This document shows positions 33,466-42,526 of a DNA stretch of 64,000 nt, in pieces. Positions within the stretch are counted from its first letter, which is position 1. Every line of letters starts with the position of its first letter. The position numbers and the translations under genes are program-made. Source of the DNA: an uncultured Propionibacteriaceae bacterium. Its GTDB lineage: Bacteria > Actinomycetota > Actinomycetes > Propionibacteriales > Propionibacteriaceae. The notes below the pieces were generated by a model. The model did no database searches and had not been told where the DNA came from. It worked only from the letters and a program-made list of their open reading frames with translations. The stretch is taken from the NCBI GenBank assembly GCA_945911015.1, contig CAMDZW010000014.1, positions 1-64,000 of the forward strand, given 5' to 3'.

Positions 33466-33675
33466 GCCAACCCAGCTCGATGAGCCTGGGCCGGATCAGA
33501 TGGCGCACGACCGCAGCACTGACCGGCGACGAGATGTGGGCAAAGTTGAACTGCAGCGACGGTGCGAGCTCACCCCGACCACGGTAGGCATCGTCCTCGG
33601 GGGGGTCGGCACCACTCCCAGATCGGTCCAGACTTGGTCACCCAGCGTGACGAGGTCAGTGATGGCCGGGTGCAC
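33449..33675 (-). pseudogene. Small unknown reading frame downstream of aat, broken at a C7 tract
   Basis: On the minus strand a GTG at 33675 would open a frame (HPAITDLVTLGDQVWTDLGV) that overlaps the aat stop. It becomes coding-like in the next frame at a run of seven C (GAGGACGATGCC on), then reads AYRGRGELAPSLQFNFAHI to a TGA at 33449. One missing base in the C-run explains the shift. I do not recognise the product. It could be a real frameshift, a phase-variable tract or a sequence error. Confidence 0.35.
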
Positions 33676-34369
33676 GCCAATCCGGCGCGGGTGTCGTCAG
33701 CACGGCACTGAGCCGGGTGAGGTAGTCGGACCGGTCGATCTCGATGACGCCGAGCGTGGCCAGATGCGGGGTGCACCACTGCACGTCCAGCAGGCGCTGT
33801 CCCGCAGAGGCGGTCAACACCGAGACCAGCTCCACCAGGGCGACCTTGGAGGCGTCCCGGCCGTGGTCGGGATCGTGGAACATGGACTCGCCGGCAAACA
33901 ACCCGCCAATCCCGACTCCATAGAGACCCCCGACGAGTCGGTTCTCGCCGTCCCAGACCTCGACCGAGTGCGCGAGCCCGCGGTCGTGCAGTCCTCCATA
34001 GACCCGTCTGATGTCGTCATTGATCCAGGCTCCTTCGCGTGACGGATCGCCGCAGCGCCGCATCACCTCGTCAAAGGCCCGGTCACGGGTCACCCGATAG
34101 CGACGGGTCATCTTGCGCAAGCTCCGGGACACCCGCAGCCCGTCGAGCGGCAAGATCCCGCGCCGCATCGGCGAGAACCACGCAAAGGCCACCTCCGCGT
34201 CGAGCTGTGGCCAGCGCTCGGCGTCAACCGGCATCGGGAACACCCCGGTCCGATAGGCCTCCACCACAACAGTGGTCGAGAACTCGCCCGACAACCCGAT
34301 CATGTCGTGGGGCGGCCAGTCCGCGGGATCTCCGAAGATTGCTGAGGGCACCAAAGCATTGTGCCGCAT
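33656..34369 (-). CDS. aat: Leucyl/phenylalanyl-tRNA--protein transferase
   Basis: The 237-residue protein transfers Leu or Phe from tRNA to N-terminal Arg/Lys, marking proteins for N-end-rule degradation by ClpS/ClpAP. Conserved parts include LSGEFSTTVVVEAYRTGVFP, FAWFSPMRRGILPLDGLRVSR, a GGLYGVGIGGLFAGESMFH core and RLLDVQWCTPHLATLG. I chose the ATG at 34369. Nothing here shows its regulation. Confidence 0.95.
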   Translation of the reverse strand: MRHNALVPSAIFGDPADWPPHDMIGLSGEFSTTVVVEAYRTGVFPMPVDAERWPQLDAEVAFAWFSPMRRGILPLDGLRVSRSLRKMTRRYRVTRDRAFDEVMRRCGDPSREGAWINDDIRRVYGGLHDRGLAHSVEVWDGENRLVGGLYGVGIGGLFAGESMFHDPDHGRDASKVALVELVSVLTASAGQRLLDVQWCTPHLATLGVIEIDRSDYLTRLSAVLTTPAPDWRAPGHH

Positions 34370-34567
34370 GCTCACGATCTCCAGCTCGGACCGAGCGACC
34401 AGCCTGGGCCCTCCCGCTGTGGGGTGGCATGCGTCGTACGGTCGGCGAAGCAACTGCTGGATGGGCGGGCCCGGGCCGACTACGATCGGGGACACCTCCG
34501 GGTCCCACCCGATCGCATCAGCGCTGCCGCCGCGTACTCTTGGTGAGGCTGAGCAAAGGAGGCCTCG

Positions 34568-35236
34568 ATGTCGCAGAAACCGATGGGCAAGGTCATGGAA
34601 ACTGTCCACAGGGCAACGCCGATCGCCGGCGGCGTACTGCGTCGCATGCTGGAGATCGCCATCGACGGCATCTCCGCACTCCCGGGCGCCAAACATTCGG
34701 CGGCCCGCCACCTGCAGAAGACCGGCGACGTCGATGAGGCCATCGACTCGGTCGTCCGTGCCCACATCGCTCTGGCCGGTGCGCAGGGTTTTGCAACCAA
34801 CCTCGGCGGCCTGCTGGCCATGCCGGTCACCCTGCCGGCCAACATCACCGGCATCCTCACCATCCAGACCCGCATGATCGCCGCGATCGCGCATCTGCGT
34901 GGTTATGACATCAACGACAACCGGGTCCGTACGGCCATCGTCGCCTGTCTGCTCGGTGGCGAAGAGGTCGCTCGACGCATCCACAACGGGACGCTGCCGA
35001 CCTCGCCGATGGCGATGGCCACGGCCCCGATCTTCGACCCGGAGCTTGATGCCGCGGTGGCCAAGGAGGTGCTCGGCGCCGTGGTCGCCCGCGTCGGCGG
35101 CAAGGGCTTGAGCATCACTCTCACCAAGCGGATCCCGATCATCGGCGGCGGCGTCGGCGCCGCCTGGGACGGCTGGTCCACCCGACAGCTCGGCGTCTAC
35201 GCCCGGGGCGAGCTGGTCACCCGCCGGCGCCGCTGA
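34568..35236 (+). CDS. EcsC-family protein
   Basis: The 222-residue protein matches EcsC-type proteins in two places: HIALAGAQGFATNLGGLLAM (the central amphipathic region) and TKRIPIIGGGVGAAWDGWSTRQLG, its signature end. Hydrophobic stretches in the middle suggest membrane association. EcsC is co-encoded with an ABC transporter in Bacillus; here the gene is single, so the role is unknown. It is divergent from aat. Confidence 0.87.
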   Translation: MSQKPMGKVMETVHRATPIAGGVLRRMLEIAIDGISALPGAKHSAARHLQKTGDVDEAIDSVVRAHIALAGAQGFATNLGGLLAMPVTLPANITGILTIQTRMIAAIAHLRGYDINDNRVRTAIVACLLGGEEVARRIHNGTLPTSPMAMATAPIFDPELDAAVAKEVLGAVVARVGGKGLSITLTKRIPIIGGGVGAAWDGWSTRQLGVYARGELVTRRRR

Positions 35237-35286
35237 CGCCGGCTCGGCACGTCCATCCACTCGAAGCGTCTGGCCCGACTCCGGAG

Positions 35287-35730
35287 TCAGACGACTTCGC
35301 CGTACGAGGGATCGTGCGGCCGCACCTCCGCCGGCAGTGCCAAGTGATCCCGTACGGCTTCGGACGCCACCTCGATCTCGGGCTGAGTTCGTGGCGTGGA
35401 GGTCGGTTCCGGGGTGACCTCCACGTCGAAGACTGGCTCGGCGTCCGGGTCAGGTTGGGTGAGCTGCTCAGACTGGGCACCCGGAGCAGGCTTGGTGAGC
35501 TGCTCAGGCCAGGTGTCCGGGACAGGTTCGGCGGACGGCTCTGGTTCCGCGAACGGGGCGGGCACTGGCGGTAGGTCGGTCCGTTGGGCCTCGGCCCACA
35601 GCTCTGCCTCCTCGGCGCGGCGCCGCCGCACCTGCATCATCCCGGCACCAGCGGCCACTGCGGCCACGATCGCACCACCCACTGCGATCAGCCGTCGCCC
35701 ACGGGATCGGGACTGCCGTTGCGCTTCCAC
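35287..35730 (-). CDS. Small single-pass membrane protein with acidic Pro-rich repeat tail
   Basis: The ~147-residue product starts at a GTG. Basic residues (QSRSRGRRL) are followed by one transmembrane helix (IAVGGAIVAAVAAGAGMMQV), a charged helix (RRRRAEEAELWAEAQR) and a low-complexity Pro/Glu tail with repeats of the PEQLTKPAPG and SEQLTQPDPD type. The tail is probably extended. It resembles short actinobacterial envelope-associated hypothetical proteins. The function is unknown. A GACTCCGGAGTC palindrome overlaps its stop. Confidence 0.6.
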   Translation of the reverse strand: MEAQRQSRSRGRRLIAVGGAIVAAVAAGAGMMQVRRRRAEEAELWAEAQRTDLPPVPAPFAEPEPSAEPVPDTWPEQLTKPAPGAQSEQLTQPDPDAEPVFDVEVTPEPTSTPRTQPEIEVASEAVRDHLALPAEVRPHDPSYGEVV

Positions 35731-35819
35731 ATGGCCACAGTAGTGGGCCGACGGTCGGACCACAGATGGGACCGCAGTCTGACGACCGGGGCTACTCGGA
35801 TACCTAGGCTGGCGACATC

Positions 35820-37100
35820 ATGAACCAGTCATTCGACACCGAGCGGTTCCAGGATCCCCCCATGGATCCTAATCCTCATGGCCCCGGTCGACCACACTCC
35901 GTACGCACTTGGCTCCAGGAGTCGGCCGACCGTGATCCGGCCGTGGTTGCTCCGCCGCCGCTGCGGTGGTACCGGATCAACACCATATTGGCGATCGGGT
36001 GTGCCCTCCTCACGCTGATGGTCAACGTCACCAATGGTTACAGCGGGTTCTTCAATGGTCTCGGGACCCTCGGCGGCCTTCTGGTCAGCGCGGCCATCGC
36101 CTTCCGGATGCATCAGCCGAGGTTGAGCCTTGCCCTGGCCGTCTCCGGCGGGATCCTGTTGGCCATCTTCATCCACCACCCGACGGCGCATGCCTTCCTG
36201 ATCCCGATCATCGTCTATTCGATGGCGCGATGGGCCGACGTGATCACCCGGCGCATGACCCAGGGCGTGATGTTGATGGGCTCAGCAGCCGCATCAGCGT
36301 CCTGGACGTCGGGCTACTTCAACGGCAGCGAGATGGCCGTCATCATGATCGGCTGTGCCATGGCCGTTGCTTCGGCCTACCTGCTGGGTCGCACCATCCG
36401 CCAGACCACCGCACAACGCACCGAACGGACCCGGGCCGCTGAGGAGCGGAGCCGTCACGAGATGGTCGAGCGGGAGCAGCAGCTGCGGATGAATGCGATC
36501 CACGAGCGCAACCGGATCGCCCGCGAGCTTCACGACATCATCGCGCACTCACTGTCGGTGATCGTGGTCCAGGCCGAGGGCGGCAAAGCCGTCGCCGAGA
36601 AGAATCCAGAGCTGGCCCGTCAAGCACTGACGACCATCGCCGACACTTCCCGGACCTCACTGGCCGAGATGCGATCCATGGTCCGGCTGCTGCGCGGCGA
36701 GACCGACGAGGGCGAGGACTACGTGCCCGCGCCCGGGCTGGGCGACATCCCTTCCTTGGTGGAGGTGACCGGCAATGCGACCCTGATCGTCGAGGGCGAC
36801 ATGCCGGCGGTCAGCGACGCGATCGGCCTGGCCGCCTACAGAGTGGTGCAGGAATCGCTCACCAATGTCCTCAAGCACGGCGGACCGCAGGCCCGCGCCA
36901 CGGTCACCATCAGCTACTGGCCCGGCGAGATCCAACTCGAGATCGCCGACAACGGTCGCGGCGCCGCTGCGGCCAATGATGGACAGGGCAACGGCGTCCA
37001 TGGCATGCGGGAGCGGCTCGAGCTGCATGGTGGTCAGCTGATCGCCCAGCCCCGCGTCGGCGGCGGATTCGTCGTACGGGCTAGGCTTCCGTACGCCTGA
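35820..37100 (+). CDS. Two-component sensor histidine kinase (HisKA_3 type)
   Basis: The 426-residue kinase has four to five N-terminal helices, a basic linker (RTIRQTTAQRTERTRAAEER) and a HisKA_3 domain with His238 (RIARELHDIIAHS). A HATPase_c domain follows (LAAYRVVQESLTNVLKHGG, GVHGMRERLELHGG). The partner response regulator is not next to it; an acetoacetyl-CoA synthetase gene lies in between, 27 bp downstream. Confidence 0.92.
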   Translation: MNQSFDTERFQDPPMDPNPHGPGRPHSVRTWLQESADRDPAVVAPPPLRWYRINTILAIGCALLTLMVNVTNGYSGFFNGLGTLGGLLVSAAIAFRMHQPRLSLALAVSGGILLAIFIHHPTAHAFLIPIIVYSMARWADVITRRMTQGVMLMGSAAASASWTSGYFNGSEMAVIMIGCAMAVASAYLLGRTIRQTTAQRTERTRAAEERSRHEMVEREQQLRMNAIHERNRIARELHDIIAHSLSVIVVQAEGGKAVAEKNPELARQALTTIADTSRTSLAEMRSMVRLLRGETDEGEDYVPAPGLGDIPSLVEVTGNATLIVEGDMPAVSDAIGLAAYRVVQESLTNVLKHGGPQARATVTISYWPGEIQLEIADNGRGAAAANDGQGNGVHGMRERLELHGGQLIAQPRVGGGFVVRARLPYA

Positions 37101-37127
37101 ACCAACGCCGGCGTGGAGGGACAACCA

Positions 37128-39095
37128 ATGGTGACCAGCGGGTCGGATGTGCTGTGGGAGCCACCGGCCGATGTACGGGAACGGACCCGGGTCGGGGCGT
37201 TCCTGGCGTGGCTGTCGCAGGCGCGGGGGTTGTCCTTTGCCGACTACCACGAACTCCACACCTGGTCGGTGACCGATCTGGACGGCTTCTGGTCGGCAAT
37301 CTGGGAGTTCTTCTCGCTGGGCAGCGACCCGGGGCCCGCATTGACCTCGGCGACCATGCCCGGCACCCAGTGGTTCCCGCACGCCCGCCTCAACTGGGCC
37401 GAGCAGGTGCTGCGCGCACCCGGTCTGGCCGACAACGATCCGGTCGTGGTCGCCCACTCCCAGACCCGCCCGTCGGACACCCTGAGCGTGGCGGACCTGC
37501 GAGACCGAGTGGCCCGGGCGGCGACCGGCCTGCGCCGGCTGGGAGTCGGTCCCGGTGACCGGGTCGCGGCCTATCTGCCCAACATCGCCGAAACCTTCAT
37601 CCTGCTGCTCGCGAGCGCCAGCCTCGGCGCGGTCTTCTCCAGCTGCGCGCCCGAGTTCGGCACCCGCAGCGTCTGTGACCGGCTGCGACAGATCGAGCCG
37701 AAACTGCTGGTCACCGTCGACGGATACCGCTACGGCGACAAGGACATCGACCGTCGCGACGAAGTCGCCACCATCCGCGAACAACTCCCCTCGTTGGAAC
37801 ATGTGGTGTGTGTCCCCTACCTCGATCCGAGCGCAGAACTGCCCGAAACCCTGTCCTGGCAGGCTTTTCTCTCCACCGCCGATCCGCTGGAGTTCGCCCG
37901 GCTCCGGTTCGACCATCCGCTCTACGTGCTGTACTCGTCGGGGACGACCGGCCTGCCGAAACCGATCATCCACGGTCACGGCGGGATCCTGCTCGAACAC
38001 CTGAAGTCCCTTGCCCTACACGTTGATCTCGGTCCCGGCGATCGGTTCTGGTGGTTCACCACGACCGGCTGGATGATGTGGAACTACCTGGTTTCGGCCC
38101 CAGCCACCGGTGCTGCGATCGTCCTCTACGACGGAGACCCGGGCCACCCGGATCTGGGTGCTGTGTGGCGGCTGGTCGACCAGACCGGCACCACAGTGTT
38201 CGGGACCTCTGCGCCGTACCTCATGGCCTGCCGCAAGGCCGGCGTCGTACCCCGTGACATCGCCGATCTGAGTCGCCTCCGCGGGCTCGGCTCGACCGGT
38301 GCGCCGCTGCCACCGGAGGGATTCCGGTGGGTGTACGAGAACGTCTCGACCGATGTGTTGCTGAGCTCGTTCTCCGGCGGCACGGATGTGTGCACCGGGT
38401 TCGTCGGTGCTTCGCCCCTGCTCCCGGTGTACGAGGGCGAGATCCCTGCGGCCTGTCTGGGATGTGCGATCGAGGCCTACGACCCGACCGGCCGCCCCCG
38501 ACGAGGCGAGTTGGGCGAGCTGGTGATCACCGCGCCGATGCCGTCGATGCCGATCGGATTCTGGGGCGACGACGGCAGCCGGATGCGGGAGGCCTACTTC
38601 TCCGGATTCGACGGAGTCTGGCAGCACGGCGACTGGATCACCATCACCGAACGGGGTTCGTGTGTGATCACCGGCCGTTCCGATGCGACGTTGAACCGCG
38701 GCGGTGTCCGACTCGGGACGGCCGAGTTCTACTCCGTGGTGGAGGCACTGCCTGAGATCGCCTCGGCCCTGGTCGTGCACCTGGAGGGGGAGGGGTCCGG
38801 CGAGCTGGTGCTGTTCGTGGCCCTGGCCGACGGTTCGCTCGAGGTCAGCGACGAGCTGCGGGAACGGATCGCCGATGAGCTGCGGTCCCACCTGTCGCCG
38901 CGGCATGTCCCCGACCGGGTCCACGCGGTCCCGGCCATCCCCCGAACCCTGTCCGGGAAAAAGCTTGAGGTGCCGGTCAAACGGATCCTGCTCGGCACCC
39001 CGATCGACACGGCTGCAGCCACCGGCGCACTCGCCGACCCCGAGTCCTTGGCGCCCTTTGCCGCACTCGCCCCGACTGACAGGATGGGCCCATGA
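37128..39095 (+). CDS. Acetoacetyl-CoA synthetase (acetoacetate--CoA ligase)
   Basis: The 655-residue adenylate-forming enzyme has the N-terminal acetoacetyl-CoA synthetase features (FADYHELHTWSVTDLDGFW, MPGTQWFPHARLNWAEQVL), the P-loop-like YVLYSSGTTGLPKPIIHG, FWWFTTTGWMMWNYLV and the GKKLEVPVKRIL lysine end. It activates acetoacetate with ATP, allowing ketone-body use. The ATG at 37128 follows GGAGGG. Its stop overlaps the response-regulator start by four bases, so it is translated between the kinase and regulator genes. Confidence 0.92.
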   Translation: MVTSGSDVLWEPPADVRERTRVGAFLAWLSQARGLSFADYHELHTWSVTDLDGFWSAIWEFFSLGSDPGPALTSATMPGTQWFPHARLNWAEQVLRAPGLADNDPVVVAHSQTRPSDTLSVADLRDRVARAATGLRRLGVGPGDRVAAYLPNIAETFILLLASASLGAVFSSCAPEFGTRSVCDRLRQIEPKLLVTVDGYRYGDKDIDRRDEVATIREQLPSLEHVVCVPYLDPSAELPETLSWQAFLSTADPLEFARLRFDHPLYVLYSSGTTGLPKPIIHGHGGILLEHLKSLALHVDLGPGDRFWWFTTTGWMMWNYLVSAPATGAAIVLYDGDPGHPDLGAVWRLVDQTGTTVFGTSAPYLMACRKAGVVPRDIADLSRLRGLGSTGAPLPPEGFRWVYENVSTDVLLSSFSGGTDVCTGFVGASPLLPVYEGEIPAACLGCAIEAYDPTGRPRRGELGELVITAPMPSMPIGFWGDDGSRMREAYFSGFDGVWQHGDWITITERGSCVITGRSDATLNRGGVRLGTAEFYSVVEALPEIASALVVHLEGEGSGELVLFVALADGSLEVSDELRERIADELRSHLSPRHVPDRVHAVPAIPRTLSGKKLEVPVKRILLGTPIDTAAATGALADPESLAPFAALAPTDRMGP

Positions 39096-39760
39096 GCGAA
39101 CCTCCGATCCGTGTCGTGCTCGTCGACGACCAGGCCCTCGTCCGAGGCGGGTTCTCGATGTTGATCACCGCCAGTGACGACATGGAGGTGGTCGGGGAGG
39201 CCAGCAACGGTGAGGAGGCCCTGCGGCTGCTGCGCCGGGTCGAGGCCGATGTGGTGCTGATGGACATCCGGATGCCGATCATGGATGGCGTCGAGACGAC
39301 TCGCCGGCTTGTCGCTGACAACAATCCGGCCCGGGTGCTGGTGCTGACGACCTTCGACCTCGACGAGTACGTGTTCAACGCGCTGAAGGCCGGCGCCGCC
39401 GGGTTCCTCCTCAAGGACGCCAAGCCCGAAGACCTCCTGTCGGCAATCCGCAGTGTCGCCGCCGGAGACTCGGTCGTCGCCCCGAGTGCCACCAAGCGCC
39501 TGCTGGAACAGGTCATCCCACACCTACCTCAGGGTGAGCCCACCGAAACCGACACCCGCCTCGATGTCCTCACCGACCGGGAGCGCGAAGTTCTGATCGA
39601 GATCGCCGGCGGCGCCACCAATGCCGAGATCTGCGCCAACCTCTACATGGCCGAGGGAACCGTCAAGACCCATGTCGGGCGGCTGCTGGCCAAACTCGGA
39701 TGTCGCGACCGGGTCGGTCTGGTTCTCCTCGCCTACGAGACCGGGCTCGTCTCCCGCTGA
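39092..39760 (+). CDS. LuxR/NarL-family response regulator
   Basis: The 222-residue regulator has a receiver domain with Asp58 (ADVVLMDIRMPIMDG) and GFLLKDAKPEDLL, then a LuxR helix-turn-helix (LTDREREVLIEIAGGATNAE, GTVKTHVGRLLAKLGC). It overlaps the acetoacetyl-CoA synthetase gene (ATGA), while its presumed kinase is one gene upstream. The target may include the ligase itself. A 62-bp palindrome-ended element follows. Confidence 0.92.
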   Translation: MSEPPIRVVLVDDQALVRGGFSMLITASDDMEVVGEASNGEEALRLLRRVEADVVLMDIRMPIMDGVETTRRLVADNNPARVLVLTTFDLDEYVFNALKAGAAGFLLKDAKPEDLLSAIRSVAAGDSVVAPSATKRLLEQVIPHLPQGEPTETDTRLDVLTDREREVLIEIAGGATNAEICANLYMAEGTVKTHVGRLLAKLGCRDRVGLVLLAYETGLVSR

Positions 39761-39770
39761 CCGAGCATTT

Positions 39771-39832
39771 GATCCCGAAAGTTGCCGAGCTCCGACCTCA
39801 GAAATCGGTCCACGGCCCCTAAAATCGGGATC
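39771..39832. repeat. 62-bp palindrome-ended intergenic element, copy 2
   Basis: It has the same outer ends as 14637-14698 (GATCCCGA and TCGGGATC, 62 bp apart), extended here to GCATT and GAATGC-like flanks. The inside contains AGAAATCGG and AAAATCGGG. It follows the response-regulator gene. The rest of the gap to lnt has only a small hairpin (GTGAGGA and TCCTCAC, 39928-39948). Confidence 0.6.
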
Positions 39833-39959
39833 GAATGCACACCCCTGGTCATGAGCGACCCACTGCGGGCTCAGCAAGACGGCATCCTCCAAGATCTCGG
39901 CCTCGTCGTGGGCACTCCCGCTGCTGTGAGGACGGGTTCTCCTCACGTAGGCTGACCGC

Positions 39960-41525
39960 GTGTCCGAACGCCCCCTCCTCCCGCTGTGGGCCGCAGTCGG
40001 TGTGGCAGCGGTGGCGGGCCTCGCGCTTGACGGCGCCCTGCCCTCGTTGGGGTGGTGGCCGCTGGCCTTCGTGTCGGTGATCCTGGGCCTGCTGACTCTG
40101 ATCGGGCGACGAGTCGGTGGGGCGATCCTGGTTGGGGCGGTGTACGGGCTTTGCTTCTTCACCCCCAACGTCTCGTTCATCAGCCGGTTCCTCGGCGACA
40201 TGCCGCTCGGTTGGTTGCCGTGGATCGCGCTGGCGGTCCTCGAATCGCTGATCCTGGCGGTGCTGAGCCCGCTCATCACGCTGGCCTACCGCTGGACCCC
40301 ACGGGTTCGGGACACCAAGGCCGTACGGGTCATCGTCCTGCCGTTGCTGGTGGCCGGGCTGTGGACCGGCCGGGAGCTGATCCTGGGCTCTGCCCCGTAC
40401 GGAGGGTTCCCGTGGGGACGTCTGGGGATGACCCAGTCGGCCAGCCCGTTCGCAACGGTGGCGTCCTGGCTGAGCGTCGACGGGCTGAGTTTCTGCATCG
40501 TGCTGGTCTGCGCCATGGCGATCGAGGCCGTGCGATGGGCGGCTCGCCCGAACCCGACCCCGGGGGTCGGTGACTCTTTGGGCGTACGGGGTGTCAAGAC
40601 CTTGTTGCCCATGATCGGTCTGGCCTTCGCGATGCTGGTGATCCCCCAGTTTCCGACTGCGCCGGCCGGGACCATGCTGGTCGGTGCCGCTCAGGGCAAT
40701 GGACCAACCGCGTACATCGACGAGCGGCCGCCGCTGTCGGTGATCAACTCCCAACTCGATGCCTCGCGGCCGTTGGAGACCGAGCGGGTCGACATCGTGG
40801 TGTGGCCGGAGGGGAGTGTCGACCACGACCCCCTGCAGGATCGTCAGATCGCGGCGATGCTCGATGCGGCGTCTCGCCGGTACGGGGCGCCGATCCTGAT
40901 GAACAGTGCGTCGGCCGACGGCGAGCTGGTCTACAACACCTCTTTCCTGTGGACCGAGAACGGTGCAGTCGCACAACATGCCAAACGGCATCCGGTGCCG
41001 TTCGGCGAGTATGTACCGGACCGCGAGTTCTACGAAAAGATCGTGCCGGACCTGATCGGACTGCTCGGCCGCGGTTACTCACCTGGCACGAATCCGCCGG
41101 TGATGAATGTCGACGGTACGACCATCGGGCTGGCGATCTGCTTCGACGTGATCTTCGACGACGTGCCCCGTGAGGCGGTGCAACGTGGCGCACAGGTCTT
41201 CCTGCTGCAGACCAACAACGCGGACTTCCGGGGCACCGACGAGAACCTGCAACAAGTCGCCTTCGCCCGGATGCGGGCCATCGAGACCGGCCGGACCGTG
41301 GTGAACCTGTCGACGACCGGCACCAGTCAGGCCATCGGCCCGGACGGCACCATCCTCGAGACCATCCCGGTTGACGAATCCGGGCTGATCGTCATCGAGA
41401 TCGAGCTCCGCGACGGCCTCACTCCGGCCACGGTGATCGGCCCGGCCGTCGAACTGGTCCTGCTGTGGGGTTCGTTGCTCGGGCTCGCCCTGGTCGCGAT
41501 CCTGGCCGCACGCTCCCGTGACTGA
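39960..41525 (+). CDS. lnt: Apolipoprotein N-acyltransferase
   Basis: The 521-residue membrane enzyme N-acylates the lipoprotein Cys. It has an N-terminal region of about seven transmembrane helices and a nitrilase-like domain from about residue 240. The catalytic Glu (VVWPEGSVD), Lys (AKRHPVPFGEYVP) and Cys (AICFDVIFDD) are all present, and a final C-terminal helix follows. It starts at the GTG at 39960. Lipoproteins elsewhere in this window are potential substrates. Confidence 0.94.
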   Translation: MSERPLLPLWAAVGVAAVAGLALDGALPSLGWWPLAFVSVILGLLTLIGRRVGGAILVGAVYGLCFFTPNVSFISRFLGDMPLGWLPWIALAVLESLILAVLSPLITLAYRWTPRVRDTKAVRVIVLPLLVAGLWTGRELILGSAPYGGFPWGRLGMTQSASPFATVASWLSVDGLSFCIVLVCAMAIEAVRWAARPNPTPGVGDSLGVRGVKTLLPMIGLAFAMLVIPQFPTAPAGTMLVGAAQGNGPTAYIDERPPLSVINSQLDASRPLETERVDIVVWPEGSVDHDPLQDRQIAAMLDAASRRYGAPILMNSASADGELVYNTSFLWTENGAVAQHAKRHPVPFGEYVPDREFYEKIVPDLIGLLGRGYSPGTNPPVMNVDGTTIGLAICFDVIFDDVPREAVQRGAQVFLLQTNNADFRGTDENLQQVAFARMRAIETGRTVVNLSTTGTSQAIGPDGTILETIPVDESGLIVIEIELRDGLTPATVIGPAVELVLLWGSLLGLALVAILAARSRD

Positions 41526-41534
41526 GACAGACCG

Positions 41535-41602
41535 CAAACACCTCAGTCGCGCCGCCCCACCACACTTGCAGGTGTGGTGTCTTCGCCGTACTGAGGTGTT
41601 TG
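41535..41602. promoter_or_regulatory. Nested palindromic hairpin between lnt and the ABC pair
   Basis: A perfect outer 13-bp stem (CAAACACCTCAGT at 41535-41547; complement at 41590-41602) encloses an inner 8-bp stem (CACCACAC at 41558-41565 and GTGTGGTG at 41572-41579). It may be an RNA terminator, an attenuator or a mobile palindrome. No T-run follows. Confidence 0.6.
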
Positions 41603-41758
41603 AAGTGGGGGCGGGGTCGGGGATCGCCCGTACGACCGCGGTCTGACCGCACTGATCCGGATGGGTACGGCGGGTTGATGCGATCCGACGTGGCCGGCCT
41701 CTAGCGTGTGCAGCATGGTCGAACCCGTCGGCCCACATGCAGCCCGGAGGAGCTTGAG

Positions 41759-42523
41759 TTGACCACCGTCACCCCGCCCGAAACAGCACCAGAAGTCGGC
41801 TCCGTCGCAGCCAGCGCTTTCAACCTCACCAAGGTGTACGGCTCCGGCCGGACCGAGGTCCGGGCCCTGGACCAGGTCTCGATCAACTTCCACCGAGGCA
41901 CCTTCACCGCCGTGATGGGCCAGTCCGGATCCGGCAAGTCGACCCTGATGCATTGCCTGGCCGGTTTGGACCGGATCACCTCGGGTCGGGTCTTCCTCGG
42001 CGGCGTCGAGATGAGCGGTCTCAACGACCGGCAGCTGACCAAGCTGCGTCGCGACCGGATCGGGTTTGTCTTCCAGTCGTTCAACCTGCTGCCGACGCTG
42101 TCGGCCAAGGACAACATCCTGCTTCCGCTGGACCTGGCCGGCCGCAAACCTGATGCGCAGCACTTCGACGCTCTGGTGCAGTCCCTGGGGATCTCGGACC
42201 GCCTCAGCCACCGCCCCTCCGAGCTGTCCGGCGGCCAGCAGCAGCGCGTCGCGATTGCCCGGGCACTGGTCACCAAGCCGGACATCCTCTTTGCCGACGA
42301 ACCGACCGGGGCCCTCGACTCGCGGACCGGCCAGGCCCTGCTCGATTATCTGCGGGTGTCCTGCCATGAGGGTGGTCAGACCATCGTGATGGTCACCCAC
42401 GACCCGATCGCAGCCTCGTACGCCGACCGTGCGGTCGTGTTGTCGGACGGCAAGATCGTCCATGATCTCGACCACCCCGATGCGGACAGCGTGCTGAGCA
42501 TCATCCGTGGACAGGCGGCCTGA
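41759..42523 (+). CDS. ABC transporter ATP-binding protein (MacB/LolD type)
   Basis: The 254-residue ATPase has Walker [10 protein letters not shown], signature [13 protein letters not shown], Walker [14 protein letters not shown] and [19 protein letters not shown] read the start as the TTG at 41759, which sits nine bases after a strong GGAGG; a GTG at 41708 is less likely. It works with the FtsX-like permease that starts four bases after its stop codon. Confidence 0.92.
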   Translation: MTTVTPPETAPEVGSVAASAFNLTKVYGSGRTEVRALDQVSINFHRGTFTAVMGQSGSGKSTLMHCLAGLDRITSGRVFLGGVEMSGLNDRQLTKLRRDRIGFVFQSFNLLPTLSAKDNILLPLDLAGRKPDAQHFDALVQSLGISDRLSHRPSELSGGQQQRVAIARALVTKPDILFADEPTGALDSRTGQALLDYLRVSCHEGGQTIVMVTHDPIAASYADRAVVLSDGKIVHDLDHPDADSVLSIIRGQAA

Positions 42524-42526
42524 GAC

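Noticed and set aside
36657..38000. Long minus-strand open frame opposite the kinase and ligase
   Set aside because: Rich in Gly/Arg/Gln/His without domain pattern; a typical high-GC antisense shadow of two certain genes.
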